From assembly GCA_003695215.1 (NCBI GenBank), contig RFIM01000185.1:1-5959 (forward strand): 5,959 nt of DNA, in the 5' to 3' direction. Both the position numbers and the translations under genes were made by a program. Shown piece after piece: positions 1-5,362 of the stretch. The stretch's first letter is position 1; each line of letters opens with the position of its first letter. The notes under the pieces were generated by a model, which had not been told where the DNA came from, made no database searches, and saw only the letters and a program-made list of their open reading frames with translations. This stretch comes from Chloroflexota bacterium (GTDB taxonomy: Bacteria > Chloroflexota > Anaerolineae > Aggregatilineales > UBA2796).

Positions 1-132
1 CTGGATGACCTTGATGGCGACGTCGCGTTCGATGTTGCCTTGGCGCGCGCGGTAGACGGTCGCCATGCCGCCTGTGCCCAGCACGCCCGTGACGGTATAC
101 TGTCCGATCTGTCTTCCGATTAAGTCGCTCAT
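1..132 (-). CDS. Serine/threonine protein kinase, N-terminal part (cut by window edge)
   Basis: This is the first 44 codons of a Hanks-type (PknB-like) kinase, which transfers phosphate from ATP to Ser/Thr residues of target proteins. The frame starts at ATG 132-130 and reads MSDLIGRQIGQYTV. It then shows the glycine-rich ATP loop LGTGGMATVYRA (residues 18-29) and the subdomain II motif VAIK (residues 38-41), whose Lys41 is the expected ATP-contacting lysine. An AGGAG lies at 145-141, 8 bases before the start, which supports this ATG. The catalytic loop, activation segment and any transmembrane or sensor domain lie beyond the window, so subtype, ligand and targets cannot be judged. The gene is divergent from the aminotransferase operon and has its own likely promoter. 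The family call is secure; the function beyond kinase is unknown. Confidence 0.93.
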   Translation of the reverse strand, partial: MSDLIGRQIGQYTVTGVLGTGGMATVYRARQGNIERDVAIKVIQ

Positions 133-162
133 AATGACAGCTCCTATCAAAAAATGTGGTCA

Positions 163-190
163 ATAATAACATCCTAACGAGACTTGACAA
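163..190 (-). promoter_or_regulatory. Predicted promoter of the kinase gene (extended -10)
   Basis: On the minus strand TTGTCA (190-185) is followed by a 16-base spacer and TATTAT (168-163). TG one base before the -10 makes an extended -10 (TGTTATTAT). Transcription would start near 156, giving a leader of about 24 bases that carries the AGGAG. The -35 lies inside the 19-bp palindrome at 183-201. A second consensus hexamer, TTGACA at 200-195, is 26 bases from this -10 and therefore too far to pair with it. Motif-based prediction only. Confidence 0.5.
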
Positions 191-201
191 GGCTTGTCAA
201 G
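183..201. promoter_or_regulatory. Perfect 19-bp palindrome, candidate operator
   Basis: CTTGACAAG at 183-191 and its exact reverse complement CTTGTCAAG at 193-201 flank a single central G. The element covers the predicted -35 of the kinase promoter and lies about 50-70 bases upstream of the predicted aminotransferase start site. A symmetric site of this size on a promoter is typical of a dimeric repressor operator. No regulator gene lies in the window and I do not assign the site to a regulator family. Confidence 0.5.
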
Positions 202-228
202 CTGAGGCGCGTTTGGCGCTCAGTTTTT
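202..228 (+). terminator. Terminator-like hairpin with T5 tract in the divergent spacer
   Basis: The left arm CTGAGGCGC (202-210) pairs with GCGCTCAG (216-223) as an 8-bp stem with one bulged G and a GTTTG loop. Five T residues follow (224-228). This is the shape of a short intrinsic terminator for plus-strand transcripts. No plus-strand gene is visible upstream, so it would stop antisense transcription coming across the kinase gene, or it may be fortuitous. Confidence 0.35.
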
Positions 229-237
229 GCCGCCTTG

Positions 238-246
238 TGATACAAT
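238..246 (+). promoter_or_regulatory. Predicted extended -10 promoter of the aminotransferase operon
   Basis: TGATACAAT (238-246) fits an extended -10 (TG, one base, TACAAT). No good -35 is seen 16-18 bases upstream, which is tolerated by extended -10 promoters. Transcription would start near 253, leaving a leader of about 16 bases that still includes GAAAGG. The -10 is the left half of the 10-bp palindrome TACAATTGTA (241-250). Motif-based prediction only. Confidence 0.45.
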
Positions 247-268
247 TGTAGCTGAAAGGTTTTACAAA

Positions 269-1465
269 ATGGCGACACATACTTTTTCGCTTCCCAAAAC
301 TGCGGCGCGCCTGGAGCGCATGCCGCCTTATGGTTTTGAGCTGATCAACCGCCGCATCGCCCAGCTGAGCGCCGCAGGCGCCGACATCATCCGCCTGGAT
401 ATGGGCAGCCCTGACATGCCACCGCCACAGCCCGTGATTGAGATGCTGCAGCGCAGCGCCGAGAATCCGAATTGCCACAACTATGGCAGCTACCGCGGCT
501 TGCCCGCTTTCCGCAAAGCTGTGGCCGATTACTACGCGCGGCGCTTCGGCGTGCAGGTAGATCCCGACACGGAAGTCCTGCCGCTGATTGGCTCCAAGGA
601 AGGCATCGTCAACTTAGCGCTCGCCTTCCTGGATCGCGGCGATGCAGCCATCGTGCCTGACCTGAACTATCCTGCCTACACCATGGGCGCGCTGATGGCA
701 GGCGGCGACGTGATCCTGATGCACCTCGATCCTGAGCGCAACTACGCGCCCGATCTCCAGGCACTGCGCCAACATCCTGACTTGCGACGCGCCAAACTGC
801 TCTGGGTGAACTATCCGAATAACCCAACAGGCGCCACATGCGATCTGAACCTTTACGCTGAGCTGATCGCCTTCTGCCGCGAGCATGATCTGTTGCTCTG
901 CTCTGACAATCCATACGCCGAAGTGGTCTACGATGGCTATCGCGCGCCAAGCGCGCTGCAAGTGGAAGGTGCGCTGACCTGCACAGTGGAATTCATGTCG
1001 CTCTCCAAGCTCTACAACATGGCGGGCTGGCGCTTGGGCGCCTGCCTGGCGCGCCGCGAGGTGATCGAAGCGCTGCTGACTATCAAGAGCAACGTGGATA
1101 GCGGCCATTTCCGCCCGATCTACGAGGCAGGCGCGCTCGCCTTGAATGCGACGCCACAAAGCTGGATCGATCAGCGCAACGCCATCTACCAGGCGCGCCG
1201 CGATGCGATCTTGGCAGCTTGCCCAAGCATCGGGCTGAGCGCCTTCAAGACTTCAGGCTCGTTATACGTCTGGGCGCGCGTGGCTGATGGCGACGACACC
1301 GCTTACGTCCAAGCGGCACTGGAACAAGCACAAGTCAGCTTGACTGCAGGCTCGATGTATGGGCCAGCTGGCAAGGGCTATGTGCGCATCAGCGTCGGCG
1401 TGGAAGATTCGCGTTTACAGGAAGCTATTGCGCGTTTACAACGCTGGTATGCTAATTGGAACTAG
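269..1465 (+). CDS. Class I/II PLP aminotransferase, LL-diaminopimelate aminotransferase-like
   Basis: The 398-residue product is a cytoplasmic fold-type I PLP enzyme moving amino groups between amino acids and 2-oxo acids. Visible motifs are GSPD (46-49), YGSYRGLPAFR (72-82), GSKEG (108-112), NYPNNPTG (181-188), SDNPYAEVVYDG (212-223), the PLP-lysine motif SLSKLYNMAGWRLG (244-257; Lys247 should form the Schiff base) and YVRISVGV (371-378; Arg373 should bind the substrate carboxylate). GSKEG and SLSK-YNM-GWR-G are typical of the DapL group, which makes LL-diaminopimelate from tetrahydrodipicolinate in lysine and cell-wall synthesis. Related enzymes using Ala, Asp or aromatic amino acids share much of this pattern, so the substrate is a hypothesis. 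ATG 269 is chosen because GAAAGG (254-259) precedes it by 9 bases; a TTG at 227 lies upstream of the predicted promoter. It is the first gene of the operon with hflX, whose SD overlaps this stop codon. Confidence 0.9.
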   Translation: MATHTFSLPKTAARLERMPPYGFELINRRIAQLSAAGADIIRLDMGSPDMPPPQPVIEMLQRSAENPNCHNYGSYRGLPAFRKAVADYYARRFGVQVDPDTEVLPLIGSKEGIVNLALAFLDRGDAAIVPDLNYPAYTMGALMAGGDVILMHLDPERNYAPDLQALRQHPDLRRAKLLWVNYPNNPTGATCDLNLYAELIAFCREHDLLLCSDNPYAEVVYDGYRAPSALQVEGALTCTVEFMSLSKLYNMAGWRLGACLARREVIEALLTIKSNVDSGHFRPIYEAGALALNATPQSWIDQRNAIYQARRDAILAACPSIGLSAFKTSGSLYVWARVADGDDTAYVQAALEQAQVSLTAGSMYGPAGKGYVRISVGVEDSRLQEAIARLQRWYANWN

Positions 1466-1471
1466 GAGAGG
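1464..1471 (+). promoter_or_regulatory. Ribosome binding site that decides the TTG start of hflX
   Basis: AGGAGAGG at 1464-1471 begins inside the aminotransferase stop codon (TAG 1463-1465). Its AGGAG core ends 6 bases before TTG 1475. No ATG or GTG lies nearby in frame, so TTG is the likely start. The layout suggests translational coupling. Confidence 0.7.
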
Positions 1472-1474
1472 CTA

Positions 1475-2824
1475 TTGAGACGACATAGAATTCGCCCTGA
1501 GGTTCTTTTCAATCCCGATTATGATGAACGGCTGACAGCGCCGCCAAAAGAGCGCGGCTTCCTGGTGGCTGCTCAGCTGCGCGCAGCACGGCCGTTGCTG
1601 AGCGCACAGGATTCGCTAGATGAACTGGCACTTTTGGCGAAAACAGCGGGCATTGAAGTAGTCGGGCGGGCTGTGCAGCACTTGCAGCGCATCGATCCTG
1701 CTACCTATATTGGCAGCGGCAAGGTGCGCGAAGTCCAAGAGCAGGTGGCGCTGCTCGGCGCAGATGTGGTCATTTTTGACGATGAATTGGCGCCGAATCA
1801 CCAACGCGAATTGGAGAAAATCTTCGGCGAGACGGTCAAGGTCATTGATCGCTCAGCGCTGATCTTGGATATCTTCGCGCAGCACGCGCGCACACGCGAA
1901 GGCGCGCTGCAGGTCGAGCTGGCTCAGTACCAGTATCGCTTGCCGCGCTTGACTCGCCAATGGACGCACTTGGCGCGCCAAGCAGGCGGCGGCAGCGGAC
2001 GCAGCGGCACAGGCGGCGTCGGCTTGCGCGGGCCAGGTGAGACACAACTGGAAGCGGATCGGCGTGAGATCGAAAAGCGCATCGCCAAGCTGAAGGACGA
2101 GATCGAAGCCGTGCGCGCACATCGCAGCCGCCATCGCCTGCAGCGCGCACGCCAAGGCATCCCGACCATCGCCTTGGTTGGCTATACCAACGCAGGCAAG
2201 TCTACTTTGCTCAATGCGCTGACCGACGCGAAAGTCTACGCTGCTGATCAGCTCTTCGCCACGCTCGATCCGACCACACGCCGCTTAGCGCTGCCAGGCG
2301 GCAAGCACGTCCTGATCTCAGATACGGTCGGCTTCATCCAAAAATTGCCGACCACGCTGATCGCCGCTTTCCGCGCCACGCTTGAAGAAGTCAGCGAAGC
2401 TGATATGATCCTGCATGTGGTGGATGCGGCGCATCCGCATGCTGCAGCGCAGATCGAGACGGTTGAGGATACTCTGGCTGAGATCGAAGTGCCGCGCCTG
2501 CCGTGCATTCTAGTGTTGAACAAGATCGATAAGCTGCGCGATGGCGTGCCTGCGCTGCGCGGCTCAGATCGCTACGCTGCCATTGTGCCGATCTCAGCGC
2601 AGACGGGCGAAGGCATTCCGTCGCTCATCGATCAGATCGAGCGTGTGCTACGTGAATCCATGCTTGAGATCAAGCTATTCGTGCCATACCAGCGCAGCGA
2701 TTTGTTGGCCGTCATCCGTGAGCAGGGCATACTCGATCAAGCTCAACCGACGCCCGAAGGTATGCACATCCGCGCGCATGTGCCGCCGCGCCTGGCTGCG
2801 CTATTAGCTGAAGATAGGATTTAG
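1475..2824 (+). CDS. hflX: GTPase HflX
   Basis: HflX is a ribosome-associated GTPase of the OBG-HflX group that splits stalled or heat-damaged 70S ribosomes at the 50S side. The 449-residue product has the usual order: an N-terminal HflX domain with YIGSGKV (78-84) and FDDELAPNHQRELE (101-114), a glycine-rich segment (171-188) running into GPGETQLEADRREIEKRI (186-203), a helical linker, then the G domain. The G motifs are G1 GYTNAGKS (236-243), G2 ATLDPTTR (262-269), G3 DTVGF (283-287), G4 NKID (349-352) and G5 SAQTGEG (374-380). A short C-terminal domain follows (about 398-449). All nucleotide-binding motifs look intact and the length is normal for the family. It begins with TTG, 9 bases after the aminotransferase stop, behind AGGAGAGG. 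A small membrane protein gene follows after 3 bases. No terminator is visible at either junction, so the three genes are probably cotranscribed. Confidence 0.97.
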   Translation: MRRHRIRPEVLFNPDYDERLTAPPKERGFLVAAQLRAARPLLSAQDSLDELALLAKTAGIEVVGRAVQHLQRIDPATYIGSGKVREVQEQVALLGADVVIFDDELAPNHQRELEKIFGETVKVIDRSALILDIFAQHARTREGALQVELAQYQYRLPRLTRQWTHLARQAGGGSGRSGTGGVGLRGPGETQLEADRREIEKRIAKLKDEIEAVRAHRSRHRLQRARQGIPTIALVGYTNAGKSTLLNALTDAKVYAADQLFATLDPTTRRLALPGGKHVLISDTVGFIQKLPTTLIAAFRATLEEVSEADMILHVVDAAHPHAAAQIETVEDTLAEIEVPRLPCILVLNKIDKLRDGVPALRGSDRYAAIVPISAQTGEGIPSLIDQIERVLRESMLEIKLFVPYQRSDLLAVIREQGILDQAQPTPEGMHIRAHVPPRLAALLAEDRI

Positions 2825-2827
2825 CCG

Positions 2828-3100
2828 ATGCGCCGTCTGATCAGAAGCCTGGATCGCGCTTTGTGGCTGGCGAATCTGCTGAATTGGTTTCGCGTCAACA
2901 TTCCGCCACGCCGCGGCATCTTGATCTTCTCCGCAGTGCTGCTGCTGGCAGTCAGCTTGATCGTGCATCTGGTCTATTTTGCCAGCGGGCAGAACGCCTG
3001 GCTAGGCGTATGCGGCTTCAGCCTGCTGCACGTCGCCCTGATCATCGGTTTTCTAGGCGTGTTGCTCTCAGAGGCGCTGGGCAAAGGCTACCGCGAGTGA
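2828..3100 (+). CDS. Small two-helix membrane protein of unknown function
   Basis: The 90-residue product is not a family I recognise. It has a basic, amphipathic start (MRRLIRSLDRALWLANLLNWF), then two clear hydrophobic helices at about 31-52 and 58-82 joined by a short polar turn (SGQNAW), and a basic tail ending GKGYRE. The positive charges before helix 1 and after helix 2 suggest both ends are cytoplasmic. It starts 3 bases after the hflX stop. A TAGGA at 2815-2819 inside the end of hflX sits 8 bases before the ATG, so translation is likely coupled to hflX. The hydropathy pattern and tight spacing support a real gene. Its 3' end overlaps by 13 bases the convergent ThrE-like frame. It might tether a partner to the membrane, but nothing in the sequence shows a function. 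Confidence 0.8.
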   Translation: MRRLIRSLDRALWLANLLNWFRVNIPPRRGILIFSAVLLLAVSLIVHLVYFASGQNAWLGVCGFSLLHVALIIGFLGVLLSEALGKGYRE

Positions 3101-3267
3101 GCGCGCCGCGCGTCGGCTTGCACAGGCGCGCTCGCACAACGCACCATGACTTCTTGCGTGCGGAAGCTAGCTGCACCGCTGCGCAAGGCCAAGACGCCAA
3201 TTCGCAGCACGACGCGCAAAGCGGCTGCCAGCTCTGTTTGTGTGAAAGTGCGCTCAGAGTGGCTCAT
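3088..3267 (-). pseudogene. Truncated N-terminus of a ThrE-like threonine/serine exporter
   Basis: A 59-codon frame starts at ATG 3267-3265, overlapping the stop of the glycosyltransferase-like gene as ATGA, and ends at TAG 3090-3088. Residues 14-45 contain LRIGVLALRSGAASFRTQEV, followed by MVRCA. This resembles the opening of the ThrE/DUF1212 exporter family, where a G-LLL-SGA-TYRVEE pattern leads into an arginine/alanine helix. Family members are far longer, with about ten membrane helices; here the resemblance ends near residue 45-52 and a stop follows. Reading the other two minus-strand frames past 3130 gives early stops and no family-like continuation, so a single frameshift does not rescue it. 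I read it as a gene remnant cut off when the sequence carrying the convergent small membrane protein gene was joined here. A genuine short ORF is the alternative. The family assignment rests on a short motif. Confidence 0.5.
3099..3133. repeat. Perfect 9-bp inverted repeat between the convergent operons
   Basis: GAGCGCGCC at 3099-3107 and its exact reverse complement GGCGCGCTC at 3125-3133 flank a 17-base loop. The left arm overlaps the stop codon of the small membrane protein gene. No T tract follows on either strand, so it is not a canonical intrinsic terminator. It could still cap or slow convergent transcripts, and it coincides with the point where the ThrE-like homology ends. Confidence 0.6.
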
Positions 3268-4913
3268 GGCAAGTTTCGCTCCGCGCTGGGCAGCAGAACT
3301 GTGTATTCATAGCCGTTCATGGGAATCGCCTGGTGCAGTGTGTAGGCGCGCTCGATTGCAGCGAGCACAGGCGGCGGATAGAAGCCGATGATCGCCGTCT
3401 GGCCGATCTCGCGGCGCAAAATGACTGCACTGAAGGCGCGCGCTTCAATCATAGCGATCAGCGCTGCTGGATCGTAGAGCGTACGCTCGGCTGTATTGTT
3501 GTTGTAGAGATTCAACAGCTGGGTCGGATTCGTGACCACAGGCTTGCCGCTGCGGAAGCTGAAAGCTGCTTCTTCGCTCAGAATCGGGCGCGGATCGGCC
3601 TTGGCGTATTCCACGATTCGCCATCCATTGGCGATATCCTGCGCTGTCGGAATTTGCCCAAGCGTGGCGTAGCCCATCGTCCAGCCCGCTGAGTCGTAGA
3701 AATTCGGAAACTTGGTGTTGCTCTGCAAGCCGAGAAGCTGAGCGATTTGTGCGAAGATCGGCATATCGAGCGGCAACTTAATCACAGCTGCGCTGTACAG
3801 CACAAATGCCGCGCACACAGCCACACTGAGCGCAGGCATGGCTCGCTGCATGCCTGCCAAAAGGCGTGGCAAGCGCCAGGCATTGCCGAGCGTGCGCCCT
3901 GCGAAAATGCCCGCTAAAATGCACATTGCTGCAATGGCTGTGGCAAAATAGCTATCCCCGGCGCCCCACTTGCCCGCCAAAACCGTGTTCAGCATGGCAG
4001 CGACGAACCACACGCTGTAAACCGAGAGCCGATCGAAGTACAGCTCGTAGACAAGCATCAGCCCTGCCAGCAACAGCAGCGCGCCGTGCAGCGCCACGAA
4101 CTGCGCCAGCAAGCCCACATACTGCCCTAAGATATACTGATTGACGTTAGCGGTAATGATGTTCAGCCACCACTGCCCGCCTGTGCTCCAGTCGATCAGC
4201 AGGAAAAGACCGCCTGCTATCGCCGCGAACGGAATCGCCCAGGCGATAGCGCGTCGGACGCCGCGCAAGAACAGCCAGATGAAAACTGCAGCCACTGTGG
4301 CCACAGCCAACTGCTTGGTATAGCCCGCAGCCAGCAGCAGCGCCAAGCTGAGCAGGATCAAGCGGCGCGGACGCGCGCTCTGGCTCAGCGGCGCGATCAC
4401 GACCACAGCTAAAGTCTCGAGCATGATCATGCTGATATGCTGACGGAAGAGCGGCCCGATGTGATAGATGTAGTTTGAGGCAAGAAAGGCGCAGCCGCTC
4501 AGAAGCGCCACAATCCGCTGGCCGGTGTCGCGCTGCACAGCGTATCCGATCGCCGCCGCTGTGATCAACGTGGTCACGAAGCTGACCAGCCGTCCGTACC
4601 AGTACTCAGCGCCGAACAGCCAAGCGAACGGCACTAGGATCACATGGTAGAGCGGCGGATAGTTGCTGGCATAGAACGGATAGACCGCGTTATCGCGATA
4701 AGGCGACTGGAACTGGCTGAGCAAGATGGTATCGTTCAGCTCAAAGCCTTCGCCTTGATCGTAATCGAATGGGAAGGCGATCAAGTGAGCGGCATAGACG
4801 AAATACACTGCCAAGTGCAGCGCCATGAACAGCAAGGCGATGCCGAGCAAGGCGCGCTGCGCTATCAAGAGCGCGCGCTGCGCGCTGCGCGCGCTTTCCA
4901 AGGTGCCGATCAT
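3264..4913 (-). CDS. GT-C-fold membrane glycosyltransferase candidate (GT39/ArnT-like)
   Basis: The 549-residue product is a polytopic membrane protein. After helix 1 (about 21-47) comes an acidic loop FDYDQGEGFELN (49-60), then SPYRDNAVYPFYASNYPPLYH (70-90). An acidic first loop and a YPPLY motif are characteristic of GT-C enzymes of the PMT/ArnT type, which move sugar from a polyprenyl-phosphate carrier on the outer membrane face; Asp50 or Asp52 would be the catalytic acid. About a dozen hydrophobic helices run to about residue 380. A non-membrane domain follows (about 400-549) with ILSEEAAFSFRSGKPVV (444-460), as in many uncharacterised bacterial relatives. Donor, acceptor and product are unknown. 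The ATG overlaps the stop of the upstream 70-residue gene (ATGA, 4913-4910), with GGAG 10 bases before the start. The stop overlaps the ThrE-like start. GC-rich repeats duplicate AQRALL at residues 11-16 and 18-23. Confidence 0.75.
   Translation of the reverse strand: MIGTLESARSAQRALLIAQRALLGIALLFMALHLAVYFVYAAHLIAFPFDYDQGEGFELNDTILLSQFQSPYRDNAVYPFYASNYPPLYHVILVPFAWLFGAEYWYGRLVSFVTTLITAAAIGYAVQRDTGQRIVALLSGCAFLASNYIYHIGPLFRQHISMIMLETLAVVVIAPLSQSARPRRLILLSLALLLAAGYTKQLAVATVAAVFIWLFLRGVRRAIAWAIPFAAIAGGLFLLIDWSTGGQWWLNIITANVNQYILGQYVGLLAQFVALHGALLLLAGLMLVYELYFDRLSVYSVWFVAAMLNTVLAGKWGAGDSYFATAIAAMCILAGIFAGRTLGNAWRLPRLLAGMQRAMPALSVAVCAAFVLYSAAVIKLPLDMPIFAQIAQLLGLQSNTKFPNFYDSAGWTMGYATLGQIPTAQDIANGWRIVEYAKADPRPILSEEAAFSFRSGKPVVTNPTQLLNLYNNNTAERTLYDPAALIAMIEARAFSAVILRREIGQTAIIGFYPPPVLAAIERAYTLHQAIPMNGYEYTVLLPSAERNLP
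4852..4890. repeat. Three copies of GCGCGCTGCGC in the 5' end of the glycosyltransferase gene
   Basis: GCGCGCTGCGC occurs at 4852-4862, 4873-4883 and 4880-4890, the last two sharing 4 bases. The first and second copies are 21 bases (7 codons) apart, matching the repeated AQRALL peptide. This is a short low-complexity tract in the cytoplasmic N-terminus of the membrane protein. Confidence 0.7.
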
Positions 4914-5122
4914 GCAGGCCGATCTCCGAGCGGTAGCAAACTTGCGCCGAGCAAGCCCAAGCCAAGGCTGCCTGCCAGTGCCAAGGCTTGAGCAGGTCCG
5001 AAATCGCCAAGCGTGCCGCGCAGTGCATCCAGCAGCAGAATGCCGATGAAGGCGAGCGCACCGAGCGCAATCAACAGCGCGCCGAGCATCCTTTTAGTGA
5101 TCACAAGGTCAGTTGTTCCCAT
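4910..5122 (-). CDS. Small two-helix membrane protein heading the glycosyltransferase operon
   Basis: The 70-residue product is not a family I recognise. A short polar N-terminus (MGTTDLVITKR) precedes two hydrophobic, Gly/Ala/Leu-rich helices at about 12-33 and 43-64, joined by a loop with Asp/Arg (DALRGTLGDFG), and a polar tail GDRPA. Its stop overlaps the ATG of the GT-C-like gene (ATGA), so the two are probably made together and the product may sit beside the glycosyltransferase in the membrane. An AGGAGAG lies 12 bases before ATG 5122, somewhat long but usable. An in-frame TGA upstream and no GTG/TTG in between leave this as the first possible start; a later ATG at codon 12 would remove part of helix 1. 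The overlap, hydropathy and predicted promoter support a real gene. Its function is unknown. Confidence 0.7.
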   Translation of the reverse strand: MGTTDLVITKRMLGALLIALGALAFIGILLLDALRGTLGDFGPAQALALAGSLGLGLLGASLLPLGDRPA

Positions 5123-5155
5123 GCTAGGCTCAAGCTCTCCTCAAATTGAGCGCCG

Positions 5156-5185
5156 ACTCTACCGAATGAGTCGTGCGGACGTCAA
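5156..5185 (-). promoter_or_regulatory. Predicted promoter of the minus-strand glycosyltransferase operon
   Basis: TTGACG (5185-5180), an 18-base spacer and TAGAGT (5161-5156) on the minus strand give five and four matches to the consensus hexamers. Transcription would begin near 5149, giving a leader of about 27 bases that contains GAGGAG. The -10 is weak and there is no extended -10, so this is a tentative call. Confidence 0.35.
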
Positions 5186-5221
5186 CTGAGCGCCCATTGA
5201 GCACTTTGCAGCGTTACAGCG

Positions 5222-5234
5222 GGCTCGCCGAGCC
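5222..5234. repeat. 13-bp palindrome upstream of the rplS promoter
   Basis: GGCTCG (5222-5227) and CGAGCC (5229-5234) are exact reverse complements around one C. The A-rich stretch at 5235-5245, which sits where an UP element would lie relative to the rplS promoter, follows directly. The palindrome could be a regulator site or a fortuitous GC-rich symmetry. Confidence 0.35.
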
Positions 5235-5277
5235 GATAAAAAACAGCATTGAAGGGCGTGCGCTGGGCTGCTATAAT
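5235..5277 (+). promoter_or_regulatory. Strong predicted promoter of rplS, with A-rich upstream tract
   Basis: TTGAAG (5249-5254), a 17-base spacer and a perfect TATAAT (5272-5277) preceded by TGC form an extended -10 promoter. The A-rich stretch 5235-5245 lies at about -49 to -39, the position of a proximal UP element. Transcription should start near 5284. This is the best promoter in the window and suits a highly expressed ribosomal protein gene. The TTG of its -35 is also the first in-frame start codon upstream of rplS, which argues against that start. Confidence 0.75.
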
Positions 5278-5284
5278 GGCGGCG

Positions 5285-5343
5285 CGGCGTGCAGAACGCC
5301 GAGAATCACAAGCGTCTAATCAGCGGCAGCGTTTGCACAACGC
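5285..5343 (+). other. rplS 5' leader with two small hairpins
   Basis: The leader between the predicted start site (about 5284) and ATG 5363 is about 79 bases. It contains a 6-bp hairpin at its very 5' end, CGGCGT-GCAGA-ACGCCG (5285-5301), and a 5-bp hairpin, GCGTT-TGCAC-AACGC (5329-5343), three bases before the AAGGA SD (5347-5351). Ribosomal protein leaders often bind their own product. I cannot match this one to the described L19 leader of Firmicutes, so regulation is only possible, not shown. Confidence 0.35.
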
Positions 5344-5362
5344 CCTAAGGAAGTCTCTCAAG

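Noticed and set aside
227..268. Longer aminotransferase starting at TTG 227
   Set aside because: The added 14 codons run through the terminator-like T tract and the predicted -10. ATG 269 has GAAAGG at a good distance and fits the family's start.
614..1159. 181-codon minus-strand frame inside the aminotransferase gene
   Set aside because: It is antisense to a clear conserved gene, has no recognisable motifs, and reflects the codon bias of the plus strand.
1842..2169. Three overlapping minus-strand frames inside hflX
   Set aside because: They are antisense to the conserved HflX linker and G1 region, low in complexity, and no SD or family resemblance was seen.
2863..3391. Plus-strand frames at 2863-3312 and 3146-3391
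   Set aside because: They are out of frame with the coupled small membrane protein gene and antisense to the ThrE-like and glycosyltransferase frames, and their composition is Arg/Ala/Ser-rich as in shadow frames.
4644..4991. 115-codon plus-strand frame antisense to the start of the glycosyltransferase gene
   Set aside because: The minus strand has helices, GT-C motifs and an ATGA overlap, whereas this frame has none.
5146..5206. Repeated TGAGCGCC-like octamers (5147-5154, 5187-5194, degenerate copy near 5199)
   Set aside because: The same octamer occurs in coding regions of this window (for example near 366 and 1236), so it looks like composition rather than an operator array.
5249..5362. 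Longer bL19 starting at TTG 5249
   Set aside because: The TTG is part of the -35, and the extension runs through a perfect extended -10 and the leader. bL19 proteins begin near MKQEL, and AAGGA precedes ATG 5363.
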